DNA of 64,000 nt from Salinicola lusitanus (GCF_003206045.1 NZ_PZJM01000004.1:409274-473273); one strand, 5' to 3'. Numbered from the stretch's first letter, positions 1 to 12,026 are shown. Notes: generated by a model from the letters alone, not told the origin. Numbers and translations are program-made.

Positions 1-639
1 CTGTGCGGGAATGGTCGGCTGGATCCGGATGGTCCCGGTCTGATCGGCACGGGATACGGTGCAACCCAGGTCGTTGACGCGGCCATCCTTGAGCCCGTAG
101 ACCCAGCCATGCACCGACAACGGCTGCTCTCGCTCCCACGCCCGCTGGATGATCTTGGTGCGGCACAAGTTGGCGACCTGAAGCCGCACGTTGTGCTCGC
201 ACAGACGGTCGACCTGCTCGTCCAGCGAGAGCGGTTCCATCTCCGGCCCGAGCTGCTGGTAGAGTTCGCTGACGCTGTTGAGCCAGTAGTCGACGATACC
301 ATGCTCGCCACCGGTGATGGCTGCCTTGACGCCGCCACAGCCGTAATGTCCCACGACCATGATGTGCTTGACCTTGAGCACGTCGACGGCGAACTGGATG
401 ACCGACAGCGCATTCATGTCATTGTGATAGATCAGGTTGGCGACATTGCGGTGAACGAACACCTCGCCGGGTGGCAGATCCACGATCTGATTGGCGGGGA
501 CTCGGCTGTCGGAGCAACCGATCCAGAGATAGTCGGGATTCTGCTGTTGAGAGAGTCGAGCGAAAAAGTTTGGATCGCGCAGCTGAATCCCGTCGGCCCA
601 GTGGCGGTTCTGCTCGAGAAGAGTCTGGATATCGTTCAT
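1..639 (-). CDS. can: Beta-class carbonic anhydrase (3' end cut by window edge)
   Basis: Interconverts CO2 and bicarbonate in the cytoplasm. Reading from an ATG at 639, the 213 visible codons give MNDIQTLLEQNRHWADG followed by the class-defining zinc site: Cys42 in WIGCSDSR, Asp44 and Arg46, then His98 and Cys101 in VGHYGCGG. These are the same positions as in the E. coli Can enzyme, so the call is firm. The C-terminus runs off the left edge of the window. It is divergent from gor, with about 220 bases between them. Confidence 0.93.
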   Translation of the reverse strand, partial: MNDIQTLLEQNRHWADGIQLRDPNFFARLSQQQNPDYLWIGCSDSRVPANQIVDLPPGEVFVHRNVANLIYHNDMNALSVIQFAVDVLKVKHIMVVGHYGCGGVKAAITGGEHGIVDYWLNSVSELYQQLGPEMEPLSLDEQVDRLCEHNVRLQVANLCRTKIIQRAWEREQPLSVHGWVYGLKDGRVNDLGCTVSRADQTGTIRIQPTIPAQ

Positions 640-859
640 GACGGTGACCTGATAGTGGGGGTGGACGAACCACTGGTTCGCGATCGAATCAGCGATTCTA
701 GGCCATCCGTCGCCATTTTCGAAGTCACCCGGTCGACCACGCGAACGCCAGCCCCATGGCACCAAAGCATTTTCTATATCACACCGATAGCCTTGGGCTT
801 TTCCGACGTCGACGCCGGGCTGGTATGATCGCCCCAACATTTTCTCCAGGAGTCTCACA

Positions 860-2221
860 GTGGCGAATTACGATTACGACCTTTTCGTGATAGGAGCCGG
901 GTCGGGGGGCGTCCGCGCTGCGCGTACGGCGGCAGCGACCGGCGCCAGGGTTGCCGTTGCCGAGGACCGCTATCTCGGCGGCACCTGTGTCAACGTGGGT
1001 TGCGTACCGAAGAAGCTTTACTCCTACGCTGCGCATTTCCACGACGCCTTCGAGGATAGCCACGGTTTCGGCTGGACGATTCCCGCATCACCGCAGTTCG
1101 ACTGGGCCACGCTGCGCGACAACAAGATCGAAGAAATCAAGCGTCTCAACGGCATCTACGGCCGCTTGCTGGACGGCGCCGGCGTCAAGCTCATCAACGG
1201 TCGCGCCAAGGTCGTCGACACCAACGCCGTCGAGGTCAACGGCGAGCGTATCACCGCCGAGAAGATACTGGTCGCGGTCGGCGGCTGGCCGTGGACACCG
1301 GAGTTCGAAGGAAGCGAACTCACCGTCAACTCCAACCAGGTGTTCGATCTCGACAGCTTCCCTCGACGCTTCCTGGTATTGGGCGGTGGCTATATCGCCG
1401 TCGAGTTCGCCAGTATCTTCAACGGGCTGGGGGCGGACACCCACCTGATCTATCGCGGCGAGCTGTTCCTGCGGGGATTCGACCAGGAGGTGCGCGAATT
1501 CACCCGTGACGAGATGGCGAAAAAAGGCGTCAACCTGCACTTCGAGACCAACATCGAACGCATTCGCCAGGTCGAGGGCGGACTCGAAGTGACATTGACC
1601 AACGGCGACCGGCTCGAGGTGGATGCGGTGCTGGCCGCCACGGGTCGCCGTCCGCATCTCGAAGGTCTGGGACTGGAAGCGCTCGGTGTCCAGCTCGACA
1701 CCGACGGCACGCTCAAGGTCAACGAGCGTTTCGAGTCCTCCGTACCCTCGATCCTCGCGCTGGGAGACGTCACCGGAGGTCCCGAGTTGACGCCCGTCGC
1801 GCTGGCAGAAGCGATGCACCTGGTTCAACACCATTTCGGTGACAAGACGCCGCCGCCGCTCGACTACGAGAATATCGCGACAGCGGTGTTCTGCCATCCC
1901 AACATCGGTACCGTCGGTCTCTCGGAAGAGGAGGCTCGGGCCCGGTTCGATGCGATTCGCGTCTACAGCGCCGATTTTCGCCCGATGAAGCATACGCTCT
2001 CCGGCAGTGACGAGCGTTGCCTGATGAAGCTGGTGGTCGATGACGCCAGCGATCGCGTCGTCGGGGCCCATATGGTTGGCGACGAGGCAGGGGAGACCAT
2101 TCAAGGTATCGCGATTGCCGTGCGCGCCCGCCTGACCAAGGCAGACTTCGATGTCACGGTGGGTATTCACCCGACCGCGGCGGAGGAGTTCGTCACCATG
2201 CGAAGCGTCACGCGACGCTGA
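860..2221 (+). CDS. gor: Glutathione-disulfide reductase
   Basis: NADPH-dependent flavoenzyme that reduces oxidised glutathione. The protein has 453 residues, the normal family length. An FAD-binding GAGSGG loop lies at residues 12-17, the redox-active disulfide Cys43/Cys48 is in GGTCVNVGC, an NADPH-binding GGGYIA stretch lies near residue 174, and the C-terminal HPTAAEE (from about 437) supplies the active-site His and Glu of the partner subunit. The start is a GTG at 860; upstream sequence includes CCAGGAG about 8 bases before it. The gene is followed by a strong terminator. Confidence 0.94.
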   Translation: MANYDYDLFVIGAGSGGVRAARTAAATGARVAVAEDRYLGGTCVNVGCVPKKLYSYAAHFHDAFEDSHGFGWTIPASPQFDWATLRDNKIEEIKRLNGIYGRLLDGAGVKLINGRAKVVDTNAVEVNGERITAEKILVAVGGWPWTPEFEGSELTVNSNQVFDLDSFPRRFLVLGGGYIAVEFASIFNGLGADTHLIYRGELFLRGFDQEVREFTRDEMAKKGVNLHFETNIERIRQVEGGLEVTLTNGDRLEVDAVLAATGRRPHLEGLGLEALGVQLDTDGTLKVNERFESSVPSILALGDVTGGPELTPVALAEAMHLVQHHFGDKTPPPLDYENIATAVFCHPNIGTVGLSEEEARARFDAIRVYSADFRPMKHTLSGSDERCLMKLVVDDASDRVVGAHMVGDEAGETIQGIAIAVRARLTKADFDVTVGIHPTAAEEFVTMRSVTRR

Positions 2222-2243
2222 TCGCCTCGAATCGGCTGCCTTT

Positions 2244-2270
2244 CAATGACCGCCGCTGAGGCGGTCATTG
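2244..2270 (+). terminator. Intrinsic-type hairpin after gor
   Basis: An 11-base perfect stem (CAATGACCGCC / GGCGGTCATTG) with a 5-base loop, followed by TCGTTTC. It lies 22 bases after the gor stop codon. The T-tract is short, so termination may be partial. Confidence 0.75.
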
Positions 2271-2438
2271 TCGTTTCACGCCAGGACCGTCTGCCGGTCG
2301 CTCCCCCAATGGTGGCACCGGAACCCGCTTTTCCGCACCTCTTCTATCGCTCGCGCTCGTACCGTTCTCAGCGAAGGGCCGTCTTTCGGTCGCGCTTCCA
2401 GAGTTTCCCGCTTTGCCACACCTTTTTTTCGCTTCTCG

Positions 2439-2480
2439 TCTAGACTCAATAGCCAGAAGGCTAGAGCCACCCGTATAAAT
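2439..2480 (+). promoter_or_regulatory. Probable ectA promoter region with stress-sigma-like -10
   Basis: The 345-base gap between gor and ectA holds no convincing gene. At 2439-2449 TCTAGACTCAA matches 10 of 11 positions of the sigma-38 extended -10 (KCTAYRCTTAA, allowing G at the Y position it is 9 of 11). At 2474-2480 TATAAAT within an A+T-rich tract could be a second -10. Osmotically regulated sigma-70 and sigma-38 promoters before ectA are known in Halomonas elongata; here the assignment is inference from motif and position. Confidence 0.45.
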
Positions 2481-2566
2481 AATATTTATTGATTCAGCGC
2501 TGGAAAATAACCTGCCGTTTGAAGCATCTCCGGCACGCTGTTATCCTTGTTCCCACTTTCGCCATA

Positions 2567-4473
<1,907 letters not shown>

Positions 4474-4494
4474 GTCTCGATTATCGACGGTCTC

Positions 4495-4525
4495 GAGCGG
4501 CCTGTGGGCCGCTCTCCCATTTTTT
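4495..4525 (+). terminator. Terminator-like hairpin inside the ect operon (ectB-ectC)
   Basis: GAGCGGCC and GGCCGCTC form an 8-base stem around a TGTG loop (4495-4514), followed five bases later by six Ts (4520-4525). It lies between the ectB stop and the ectC ribosome site. The offset T-tract suggests an inefficient terminator or attenuator rather than a full stop. It would set ectC output below that of ectAB unless ectC has its own promoter. Confidence 0.5.
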
Positions 4526-4558
4526 CAGCAGCAGTCACTCACCAAGGAGTTGTTATCG

Positions 4559-4954
4559 ATGATCGTACGTAATCTCGAGGAATGCCGGAAAACCGATCGT
4601 TTCGTCAAGGCGGAAAACGGTAACTGGGACAGCACTCGGCTGATGCTGGCCGACGACAATTGCGGTTTCTCGTTCAATATCACTCGTATTCATCCGGGTA
4701 CGGAAACCCACATTCACTACAAGAATCACATCGAGGCGGTGTTCTGCTACGAAGGTGAGGGTGAGGTGGAAACCATTGCCGATGGCAAGATCCACAAGAT
4801 CAAGGCCGGCGACATGTACCTGCTGGATCAGCACGACGAGCATTGGCTGCGTGGCAAGGAGAAGGGCATGACCGTGGCTTGCGTCTTCAGCCCGGCACTC
4901 ACCGGCCGCGAAGTCCATCGCGAAGACGGTTCCTACGCGCCGGCCGACGACTGA
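4559..4954 (+). CDS. ectC: L-ectoine synthase
   Basis: Cupin-fold metalloenzyme that cyclises N-gamma-acetyl-diaminobutyrate to ectoine, the last step. It has 131 residues, close to the usual length. The cupin metal and substrate region is visible as [21 protein letters not shown] and the later [12 protein letters not shown]. The ATG at 4559 is preceded by AAGGAG (4544-4549). It is 85 bases from ectB rather than overlapping, and ends just before a strong bidirectional terminator. Confidence 0.96.
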   Translation: MIVRNLEECRKTDRFVKAENGNWDSTRLMLADDNCGFSFNITRIHPGTETHIHYKNHIEAVFCYEGEGEVETIADGKIHKIKAGDMYLLDQHDEHWLRGKEKGMTVACVFSPALTGREVHREDGSYAPADD

Positions 4955-4993
4955 CATCGACAGCAGGTCGGTGCGCCTGCGCACCCGCAGAAG

Positions 4994-5023
4994 AAAAAAG
5001 ACCGCCGAGGCGGTCTTTTTTTT
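4994..5023. terminator. Bidirectional terminator between ectC and cyoE
   Basis: GACCGCC/GGCGGTC hairpin (5000-5015) flanked on the left by AAAAAA and on the right by TTTTTTTT. It can terminate the rightward ectABC transcript and the leftward cyo transcript, since ectC and cyoE converge here. Confidence 0.88.
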
Positions 5024-5040
5024 GGCTCGAGACTGCCTCG

Positions 5041-5934
5041 TCAACGCAAGGCGAACGAAACCAGCGACTCGGTCATCGGCACGCGGCTGTCCACGGACAT
5101 CATCACGCTAAGGGCCGTCACCACCAGGATCGAGATACCGAACACCTTGCGAGCCCAGGCTCCATCATTGGTGGCGCGATATCCCTTGAGGGTAATGCCG
5201 AACCAGTACGCCCCGACGGCGACGGCGACGATGGCGTATGCCCAGCCAGTGTAGCCGGATACCGAAAGCATCACCGACGCGACCACGAACAGTGCCGTAT
5301 AGATCACGATATGTCGCTTGGCCACGGCGATGCCGCATTTCACCGGCAGAACCGGAATCGACGCCGACGCGTAGTCGTCGAAGCGGAAAATGGCGATCGC
5401 ATAGGAGTGCGGCATCTGCCACATGCTGAAGATGATCAGCAGCAGCAGGGCGCCCAGATCGAACTGCCCCGTCACTGCGCAATAACCGATCACCGGCGGC
5501 GAGGCGCCGGAGAGACTTCCGATCAGGGTGCTATAGACCGAGTGTCGTTTGAGATAGAGGCTATACGCACCGACGTAGATGGCGAACCCGAAGGCAGCGA
5601 ATCCGGTCGCCAAAGGGGTCGTCATCCATGCCAGCAAGCCGAATCCGGCGAAACCCAGCAAGCCTCCGAGCAGCAGGGCAATCGGTATCGATATCTCGCC
5701 GGTCACCATGGCGCGGGACTGCGTCCTGGCCATATGCCCGTCGATATCGCGATCGATCACGTTGTTGAAGACGCAACCCGAAGCGACCACGAGCGATGTG
5801 CCAAGCACTGCCGCCAGAAACAGCCACGGTTCGAAACGGCCACCGGCGGCCAGAAAGTAGCCGCCGATGACTGTGACGAGATTGCCGAAGATGATGCCGG
5901 GCTTGGTAAGCAGCAAATAGGGCTTCAAGGCCAT
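5041..5934 (-). CDS. cyoE: Protoheme IX farnesyltransferase (heme O synthase)
   Basis: Integral membrane prenyltransferase that converts heme B to heme O for the bo3 oxidase encoded upstream. It has 297 residues and is rich in membrane segments from residue 1 ([20 protein letters not shown]). The UbiA-family Asp-rich signature [16 protein letters not shown] is near residues 57-72. It is the last gene of cyoABCDE, 7 bases after cyoD. Confidence 0.95.
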   Translation of the reverse strand: MALKPYLLLTKPGIIFGNLVTVIGGYFLAAGGRFEPWLFLAAVLGTSLVVASGCVFNNVIDRDIDGHMARTQSRAMVTGEISIPIALLLGGLLGFAGFGLLAWMTTPLATGFAAFGFAIYVGAYSLYLKRHSVYSTLIGSLSGASPPVIGYCAVTGQFDLGALLLLIIFSMWQMPHSYAIAIFRFDDYASASIPVLPVKCGIAVAKRHIVIYTALFVVASVMLSVSGYTGWAYAIVAVAVGAYWFGITLKGYRATNDGAWARKVFGISILVVTALSVMMSVDSRVPMTESLVSFALR

Positions 5935-5941
5935 TTGCAGG

Positions 5942-6274
5942 CTAGCCCAGCATCATGTTGACGTGGATGTTGTGCATGATCCAAAGCGAACCACCAACGA
6001 TCAGCGTCAAGATGCCGATGGTGAACACGAAGGAAATCACGTTCCAGCCACCTTCGGCCTTGGTGTTCAGGTGCATGAAGAGAATCAGCTGCACCAGCAC
6101 CTGGATCACGGCGGTGACCACCACCGTCACCATCATGACCGGAAGGCTGAAGCTGCCGGTCATGACGACACCGAACGCAATCAGCGTCAGCACGATCGAG
6201 AGAACCAGCCCAATGGTATAGGACTTGTAGCTGCCGTGACTGGCGCCGTCGTGCGAGGTATGAATGTCGCTCAT
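5942..6274 (-). CDS. cyoD: Cytochrome bo3 ubiquinol oxidase subunit IV
   Basis: Small accessory subunit of the proton-pumping bo3 quinol oxidase. It has 110 residues with three predicted membrane helices and the subunit IV signature around [12 protein letters not shown]. It follows cyoC with a one-base gap and precedes cyoE. Subunit IV is thought to help assembly of the CuB centre; nothing in the sequence adds to this. Confidence 0.93.
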   Translation of the reverse strand: MSDIHTSHDGASHGSYKSYTIGLVLSIVLTLIAFGVVMTGSFSLPVMMVTVVVTAVIQVLVQLILFMHLNTKAEGGWNVISFVFTIGILTLIVGGSLWIMHNIHVNMMLG

Positions 6275-6275
6275 A

Positions 6276-6893
6276 TCACATGGCTCCCATCAGGTAGACG
6301 AACGAGAAGACACAGATCCAGACGATGTCCAGAAAGTGCCAGAACAGGCTGAGGCACAGCATGCGTGGCTTGGTCACGCTGTCCAGACCCTGCCTGGAGA
6401 TCTGGAAGAACATGATCGCGATCCAGATCAGACCGAACGTCACGTGCAGGCCGTGGGTGCCGACCAGCGTGAAGAAGGCCGACAGGAAGGCGCTGCGATC
6501 CGGACCGTGGCCCTGGGCGATGAGGTGATGGAACTCGTACACCTCCATCGCGACGAAGCCGAAGCCGAGCAGGAAAGTGACGGCGAGCCACTTGAGTACG
6601 GCACCGCGATCGCCGGCGTTCTGAGCCAGGACTGCCAGACCGAAGGTGAAACTACTGATCAACAGCAGGAAGGTTTCGACCAGCACGAAGGGCAGTTCGA
6701 AGATTTCCTGGGACGTGGGGCCGCCGGCGGTGGCCGTGGCCAGCACGCCGAAGGTCGCGAACAGGGTGCCGAAGATCACCAGGTCGCTCATCAGGTAGAT
6801 CCAGAACCCGAAGACCTTCATTGCACCGGCGTCGTGGTGCTCATGCCCGTCGTGGGCATGAGCGTCGTGCTGCTTGAGTGTGTCGGTTGCCAT
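6276..6893 (-). CDS. cyoC: Cytochrome bo3 ubiquinol oxidase subunit III
   Basis: Subunit III of the quinol oxidase, with 205 residues and five predicted helices. The N-terminal 20 residues are His/Asp-rich ([15 protein letters not shown]), unusual but without a clear function; the remainder, from [16 protein letters not shown], matches the heme-copper oxidase subunit III family, including [11 protein letters not shown]. It is two bases from cyoB. Confidence 0.94.
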   Translation of the reverse strand: MATDTLKQHDAHAHDGHEHHDAGAMKVFGFWIYLMSDLVIFGTLFATFGVLATATAGGPTSQEIFELPFVLVETFLLLISSFTFGLAVLAQNAGDRGAVLKWLAVTFLLGFGFVAMEVYEFHHLIAQGHGPDRSAFLSAFFTLVGTHGLHVTFGLIWIAIMFFQISRQGLDSVTKPRMLCLSLFWHFLDIVWICVFSFVYLMGAM

Positions 6894-6895
6894 GA

Positions 6896-8878
6896 TTAAG
6901 CCTGCATCTCCAACCGTTTGTGGTATTCACGCTCGGTCTTTTCGACCTCGGCAGCGCTGACGTGGTAGTCGGTATCCTTGTTGAAGATACGGAACATGAA
7001 CGTCACGAACATGCCGATCGCGCCCAGGCCGACCAGCCACCAGATGTGCCAGATCAGCGCGAAGCCGAAGAATAGGCTGAACAGTGACAGGATCGGACCT
7101 TCCGCGGTGTTCTTGGGCATGTGAACGTCCTCGAACTTGGTCGCGAGCTCCCGTTTGAAGCCACCCGGCTGCTGCTTCATCTCCCAGTAGCTGTCGATGG
7201 AATCGACCTTGGGCAGATAGGCGAAGTTGTAGTTCGGGGGCGGGGAGGAGGTCGACCACTCCAGCGTGCGACCATCCCACGGGTCACCGGTCAGATCGCG
7301 ATTTTTCTCACGGTCGCGGATACTGACGATCAGCTGGATCACGATGCAGGCGATACCCATGGCGATGACCACGGCGCCGAACCAGGCAACGATCATCAGC
7401 GGCTGCCACTCGGTCTGCTCGTAGGACTGCATGCGACGCATGGCACCGAAGAAGCTCAGCGCGTAGAGCGGCATGAAGGCCAGGTAGAAGCCGACCAGCC
7501 AGCACCAGAAGGAGCGCTTGCCCCATTTCTCGCTCAGCGTGAAGCCGAACGCTTTCGGGAACCAGTAGGTGAAGCCGGCCATCATGCCGAAGACCACGCC
7601 GCCGATGATGACGTTATGGAAGTGGGCGATGACGAACAGGCTGTTGTGCAGCACGAAGTTCGCACCCGGTACCGCCAGCATGACGCCGGTCATGCCACCC
7701 AGGGTAAAGGTGATGATGAAGCCGATCGTCCACAGCACCGGTGTGGTGAACTGGATACGACCACGATACATCGTGAACAGCCAGTTGAAGATCTTCACCC
7801 CGGTCGGGATGGCGATGATCATCGTCATGATGCCGAAGAAGGCATTGACGTTGGCGCCAGCGCCCATGGTGAAGAAGTGGTGCAGCCAGACGATGAAAGA
7901 GAGCACGGTGATCGCGGCGGTCGCCCAGACCATGGTCTTGTAGCCGAACAGGCGCTTCTTGGTGAAGGTCGCGATGACCTCGGAGAAGACGCCGAAAGCC
8001 GGCAGGATCAGGATATAGACTTCCGGATGTCCCCAGGCCCAGATGAGGTTGACGTACATCATCTGGCTACCGCCCATGTCATTGGTAAAGAAGTGCATGC
8101 CCAGATAGCGATCCAGGGTCAGCATGGCGATGGTGGCGGTCAGGATAGGGAACGACAGGATGATCAGGACGTTGGTGCAAAGCGCCGTCCAGGTAAAGAT
8201 CGGCATGCGAAACAGCGTCATGCCCTGGGTGCGCATCTTGAGAATGGTGACGAAGAAGTTGATACCCGTCAGCGTCGTCCCGATCCCCGATAGCTGTAAC
8301 GCCCATATCCAGTAATCGACGCCGACGTCCGGACTGTATTGCAGCTCCGATAGTGGGGCATACGCCAGCCACCCGGTCTTGGCGAATTCGCCGACGACCA
8401 GCGACACGTTGACCAGGATCATGCCCGCCGCGAACAGCCAGAAGCTCAGGTTGTTCATGAACGGGAAGGCGACGTCGCGGGCACCGATCTGCAGCGGCAC
8501 GACCAGGTTCATCAGGCCGATGACCATGGGCATGGCGACGAAGAAGATCATGATCACACCGTGAGCGGTGAAGATCTGATCATAGTGGTGGGGCGGCAGG
8601 AACCCTTCGGCACCGCCGGCCGCGAGGGCTTGCTGGGATCGCATCATGATGGCGTCGGCGAAGCCGCGGATCAGCATCACCAGCGCGACCAGGAAGTACA
8701 TCACACCGATCTTCTTGTGATCGATGGACGTGACCCACTCGGTCCAGAGATAGCCCCACTTGCGATAGTAGGTAATCAGACCGACGACCAGGGCACCAAC
8801 GATACCAATGACCGCTGCGGTGACCATGATGATCGGCTCATGGTATGGAATCGAATCTAAACTGAGTTTTCCGAACAT
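6896..8878 (-). CDS. cyoB: Cytochrome bo3 ubiquinol oxidase subunit I
   Basis: Catalytic subunit carrying heme b, heme o3 and CuB; oxidises ubiquinol and pumps protons. It has 660 residues, the normal length. The CuB/proton-channel helix is seen as [18 protein letters not shown], and the heme-ligand His-rich segment as [15 protein letters not shown] chose the ATG at 8878 because [16 protein letters not shown] matches the E. coli CyoB start; a longer reading from 8902 would enter cyoA. It follows cyoA by four bases. Confidence 0.95.
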   Translation of the reverse strand: MFGKLSLDSIPYHEPIIMVTAAVIGIVGALVVGLITYYRKWGYLWTEWVTSIDHKKIGVMYFLVALVMLIRGFADAIMMRSQQALAAGGAEGFLPPHHYDQIFTAHGVIMIFFVAMPMVIGLMNLVVPLQIGARDVAFPFMNNLSFWLFAAGMILVNVSLVVGEFAKTGWLAYAPLSELQYSPDVGVDYWIWALQLSGIGTTLTGINFFVTILKMRTQGMTLFRMPIFTWTALCTNVLIILSFPILTATIAMLTLDRYLGMHFFTNDMGGSQMMYVNLIWAWGHPEVYILILPAFGVFSEVIATFTKKRLFGYKTMVWATAAITVLSFIVWLHHFFTMGAGANVNAFFGIMTMIIAIPTGVKIFNWLFTMYRGRIQFTTPVLWTIGFIITFTLGGMTGVMLAVPGANFVLHNSLFVIAHFHNVIIGGVVFGMMAGFTYWFPKAFGFTLSEKWGKRSFWCWLVGFYLAFMPLYALSFFGAMRRMQSYEQTEWQPLMIVAWFGAVVIAMGIACIVIQLIVSIRDREKNRDLTGDPWDGRTLEWSTSSPPPNYNFAYLPKVDSIDSYWEMKQQPGGFKRELATKFEDVHMPKNTAEGPILSLFSLFFGFALIWHIWWLVGLGAIGMFVTFMFRIFNKDTDYHVSAAEVEKTEREYHKRLEMQA

Positions 8879-8882
8879 GACG

Positions 8883-9812
8883 TTACTCCGCTGCCTGCGC
8901 ACTCATGGGCATTGAAGACTCCCGTGCTTCGTTGTGCTCGCCATGGCTATCGGGACCGCCGTGACCAGCTTTATAACTTTTGATCAGATCGCCGTAAAAG
9001 TCGGGCGAGACCTGCGAGAAGTACTCCACCGGGTTGGCAATGGAGGGTTTGGCAACCTGCTCGTAGTCTTCCGGAAACATCATGGTGTCAGGAGACTGCT
9101 TGACCTTGTCGACCCACGCCTGAAAATCCGCATCCGACGTCACGTGGGCGTCGAAGAGCATCTCCGAGAAACCTTCGCCGCTGTAGTGTGTCGAACGACC
9201 ACGGAAGGTGCCCACTTCGTTGCCTTCCAGATAGACGTCGTTGTCCATGCCGGCCATGGCGTAGATCTGGCTTCCGAGGTTCGGAATCATGAAAGAGTTC
9301 ATGACCGTACCCGAGGTGACCCGGAAGTGGATCGGAGTGCCCACCGGAATGGCCAGCTCGTTGATCGTGGCGATACCTTCATCGGGATAGATGAACAGCC
9401 ATTTCCAGTCGAGCGAGATCGCATCGACGGTCATGGTTTCATCTTCGCTGGCGATGGGCTTGTGTGGGTCGAAGGAGTGCGACGTCTGCCATGTCAGGAT
9501 GGCGAGGAAGAAGATGATGACGCACGGAATTGCCCAGACAAATACCTCGATGATATTCGAGTGTTCCCAGTTCGGCGTGTATTTGGCCGCGAGATTGGTC
9601 CCGCGATACTTCCACGCAAACAGGATGGTCATCACGATGACCGGGATTACCACGATCAACATCAAGCCAAAGGCCGTGATGATCAACGACTTCAGACCCT
9701 GGCCGATCTGGCCGGATGGATCCATGAGTGCTGATCCACAACCACTCAACAGCAGTGGCGTGGTTAGCCACGTCATCACGCTCAAATACTTGAGGGAGTT
9801 CCTTTTTCTCAT
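8883..9812 (-). CDS. cyoA: Cytochrome bo3 ubiquinol oxidase subunit II (lipoprotein)
   Basis: Subunit II of the quinol oxidase. From the ATG at 9812 it has 309 residues, with a lipoprotein signal ending in the lipobox LLLSGC, two membrane helices, and a periplasmic cupredoxin domain. As expected for a quinol enzyme the domain lacks the full CuA ligand set. The start gives [12 protein letters not shown], which aligns with E. coli CyoA, and a GGGGT lies upstream. It is first in cyoABCDE. Confidence 0.94.
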   Translation of the reverse strand: MRKRNSLKYLSVMTWLTTPLLLSGCGSALMDPSGQIGQGLKSLIITAFGLMLIVVIPVIVMTILFAWKYRGTNLAAKYTPNWEHSNIIEVFVWAIPCVIIFFLAILTWQTSHSFDPHKPIASEDETMTVDAISLDWKWLFIYPDEGIATINELAIPVGTPIHFRVTSGTVMNSFMIPNLGSQIYAMAGMDNDVYLEGNEVGTFRGRSTHYSGEGFSEMLFDAHVTSDADFQAWVDKVKQSPDTMMFPEDYEQVAKPSIANPVEYFSQVSPDFYGDLIKSYKAGHGGPDSHGEHNEARESSMPMSAQAAE

Positions 9813-9870
9813 CTCACGACCCCAGTGGAGGAAAGCTTTTCGGCGCTGCAACAATCGGTTAGCGGCATGC

Positions 9871-9898
9871 ATCATACGCCGCTAGCCAGGGCTGACAA
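9871..9898 (-). promoter_or_regulatory. Probable cyo operon promoter
   Basis: On the minus strand TTGTCA (9893-9898) is followed after 16 bases by TATGAT (9871-9876), five of six matches in each hexamer. It sits about 60 bases upstream of the cyoA ATG. The assignment is from motif and position. Confidence 0.55.
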
Positions 9899-10147
9899 CT
9901 CTGACACGACGCGCAATGGCGCACTGAGCATCCGACGTCGCCAACGAAGTAGGGATTTCGCGGTCGGCATTGTACCGAAAATTTGGCTTCTGATCAGAGG
10001 AAGGCGGGAAACTCTCCGCCTGTGTGGCGATTTGTCGCAGAGCGTCGCGGTCCGTTTTTGACCATCTCGATCAGCGTAGCCCAACTCGATGGCGATCTCA
10101 GAGTTTTCGTCGTGCAAGTGCGCGTCATGGCACATTATCCTTATTCG

Positions 10148-10163
10148 CATAATATATATTATG
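10148..10163. promoter_or_regulatory. Perfect A+T palindrome upstream of zur
   Basis: CATAATATATATTATG is a 16-base perfect palindrome in a short A+T-rich island (about 10136-10172), 120 bases before zur and far upstream of cyoA. Zur and Fur family operators are A+T-rich dyads of similar form, so this could be an autoregulatory site or part of the zur promoter. The rest of the 473-base cyoA-zur gap shows only the cyo promoter. Confidence 0.35.
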
Positions 10164-10285
10164 TTAAATACCCTATCTCGACATGGCGGCGACGACTGCC
10201 AAGGCCCTGCCAGCCGGCCTCCCCGGTGGCTCCCCGCCACGCGAGCGCGTAGAATGTGCTGCTGTCGATGATAACGGGAAATTCG

Positions 10286-10744
10286 ATGCTCGATTCGGAT
10301 GTGCTGCTGAGACAGGCAGATCAACAGTGTCAGGAACGCGGCGTCCGTTTTACGCCGATTCGCCGCCGCGTACTGGAGATGATATCCAGCACGCCGGGAG
10401 GCCTGAAAGCCTACGATCTGCTCGACCGACTATCGGACGAGCACGCTTCCGCGCGCCCACCGACCGTCTATCGGGCGCTGGACTTCCTGATCGAGCAAGG
10501 CCTGGTTCATCGAATCGAATCGCTCAATGCCTATATCGCCTGCCCGTGTCCCGAACACGTGCATCGCTTCCAGCTGTTGATCTGCCGGCACTGCGGCCGT
10601 GTCGAAGAGCTTCATCAGGAAGTCGTCGGCGAGATGCTGTCGCGGACCGCAAGGGAGCGAGGATTCACGATCCAGCGCCAGACCATCGAGCTGCTCGGTG
10701 CTTGCGATGCCTGCCTCGAGAGCGATTCAGCCTCGTCTGACTGA
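10286..10744 (+). CDS. zur: Zinc uptake regulator (Fur family)
   Basis: Zinc-responsive transcriptional repressor. The 152-residue protein has a winged helix with the segment [18 protein letters not shown], almost the same as in E. coli Zur, and structural zinc ligands in ICRHCG and GACDAC. Fur itself and PerR lack this recognition segment. The ATG at 10286 is favoured because GGGA lies six bases upstream; a GTG at 10256 and an ATG at 10268 are alternatives. No znu genes are adjacent. hisI follows by 22 bases. Confidence 0.85.
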   Translation: MLDSDVLLRQADQQCQERGVRFTPIRRRVLEMISSTPGGLKAYDLLDRLSDEHASARPPTVYRALDFLIEQGLVHRIESLNAYIACPCPEHVHRFQLLICRHCGRVEELHQEVVGEMLSRTARERGFTIQRQTIELLGACDACLESDSASSD

Positions 10745-10766
10745 CTTTCAACCTACGGTGACACCC

Positions 10767-11210
10767 ATGTCCGGCCTTTTTCACGATCTCGAGCGCTCCT
10801 CATCTGGCGCTCGCGTCGCTATCGGCGAGCTACTCACGGCAGCCAGGTGGAACGCCGACGGACTGATGCCCGCCATCGCGCAGCAGCACGATAGCGGCGA
10901 GGTCCTGATGATGGCGTGGATGAATCGTGCGGCGCTGGAGGAGACACTGGCTACCGGACGCGTCTGTTACTGGTCCCGCTCCCGGCAGGCGTTCTGGCGC
11001 AAGGGCGAGACATCGGGCCAGCAACAGCATCTTGTCGAGGCCCGCCTCGACTGCGATGGCGACACCTTACTGCTGAAGGTGGATCAGTCGGGCCCCGCCT
11101 GTCATACCGGTCGACGTCACTGCTTCTATCTGCGCCTGACCCCGGAGTTCGGTGAAGTCGACAGCAATCCCCTGATCTCACCGGAAACGCTCTACGGCCA
11201 GAAACGCTGA
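10767..11210 (+). CDS. hisI: Phosphoribosyl-AMP cyclohydrolase
   Basis: Third step of histidine synthesis: hydrolytic ring opening of phosphoribosyl-AMP. It has 147 residues and the family core: [33 protein letters not shown], and the metal-binding Cys residues in [12 protein letters not shown] and [13 protein letters not shown]. The usual fused HisE domain is absent, so this is a stand-alone cyclohydrolase. The ATG at 10767 was chosen because the reading from upstream only repeats zur in another frame. Confidence 0.9.
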   Translation: MSGLFHDLERSSSGARVAIGELLTAARWNADGLMPAIAQQHDSGEVLMMAWMNRAALEETLATGRVCYWSRSRQAFWRKGETSGQQQHLVEARLDCDGDTLLLKVDQSGPACHTGRRHCFYLRLTPEFGEVDSNPLISPETLYGQKR

Positions 11211-11218
11211 GGCCCATC

Positions 11219-11491
11219 GTGATCGCCAAGATAGCCACCTGGCTTGTTATCGGGCTGATTCAACTCTACCGCTATGGCATCAGCCCGCTGATCGGACCAC
11301 GCTGCCGATTCTGGCCGACCTGCTCGAACTACGCGCTGGAGGCCATCAACCTGCATGGACCCTGGCGCGGGATGTGGCTGGCCATTCGCCGCCTGCTCAA
11401 ATGCCACCCTTTTCATCCCGGTGGCGTCGACCCGGTGCCCGACCCCCATCACCGGAAATGCCCATGTCACCAGGCTGACCACCAGGAGTAG
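11219..11491 (+). CDS. yidD: Membrane protein insertion efficiency factor YidD
   Basis: Small membrane-associated protein that aids YidC-dependent insertion. It has 90 residues, an N-terminal amphipathic or membrane segment ([19 protein letters not shown]) and the family signature [14 protein letters not shown] followed by [16 protein letters not shown]. The start is a GTG at 11219. It is 8 bases after hisI, not in its more common place beside rnpA and yidC. Confidence 0.9.
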   Translation: MIAKIATWLVIGLIQLYRYGISPLIGPRCRFWPTCSNYALEAINLHGPWRGMWLAIRRLLKCHPFHPGGVDPVPDPHHRKCPCHQADHQE

Positions 11492-11513
11492 AAATGGGAG
11501 CCGGGCCGCCCGA

Positions 11514-11942
11514 TCAGTGAACCGAGCGGCTGCCCCGAGTCTCGCGGGCAATGGCGTAGATGCTTTCGATCATGGCATGCAGACCATTGCTGCGTGTCGG
11601 CGACAGGTGCTTGTCCAGTCCCAGCTCTGCCAGAAATCTGGGTTCCTCGTTCAGAATTTCGTCGGGTTCGCGATTGTCGTAGATCCGCATCAGGATCGCG
11701 ATCAGCCCGCTGACGATGGCGGCATCCGACGTCGCGCGGAATCGCAACCGCCCCGCTTCTTCCGTGGCGCGCAGCCAGACGTTGGACTGACAGCCTTCGA
11801 TCTTGTAATTCGCCACCTTGTCTTCTTCCGGATACTCCGGCAACTGGCGTCCCATATCGATGATGTACTGATAGCGATCCATCCAGTTGTCGAAGATCGA
11901 GAACTCATCCAGCAGCTCGGCCTGGGCCTGCTCAATACTCAT
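11514..11942 (-). CDS. sufE: SufE-family cysteine desulfuration protein
   Basis: Accepts persulfide sulfur from a cysteine desulfurase (SufS or CsdA) during Fe-S cluster assembly. It has 142 residues. The sulfur-accepting cysteine is Cys51 in KIEGCQSNVW, the same position as E. coli SufE. It converges with yidD and has no suf neighbours, so CsdE is an alternative name. Confidence 0.9.
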   Translation of the reverse strand: MSIEQAQAELLDEFSIFDNWMDRYQYIIDMGRQLPEYPEEDKVANYKIEGCQSNVWLRATEEAGRLRFRATSDAAIVSGLIAILMRIYDNREPDEILNEEPRFLAELGLDKHLSPTRSNGLHAMIESIYAIARETRGSRSVH

Positions 11943-12026
11943 TAGCGTCTCCTAGTCTCTGGTTCGCATTATAGGGGTTGCACAATTCGATCCCCAGCGT
12001 CTGATTCCTTTCATTACATACAGATT

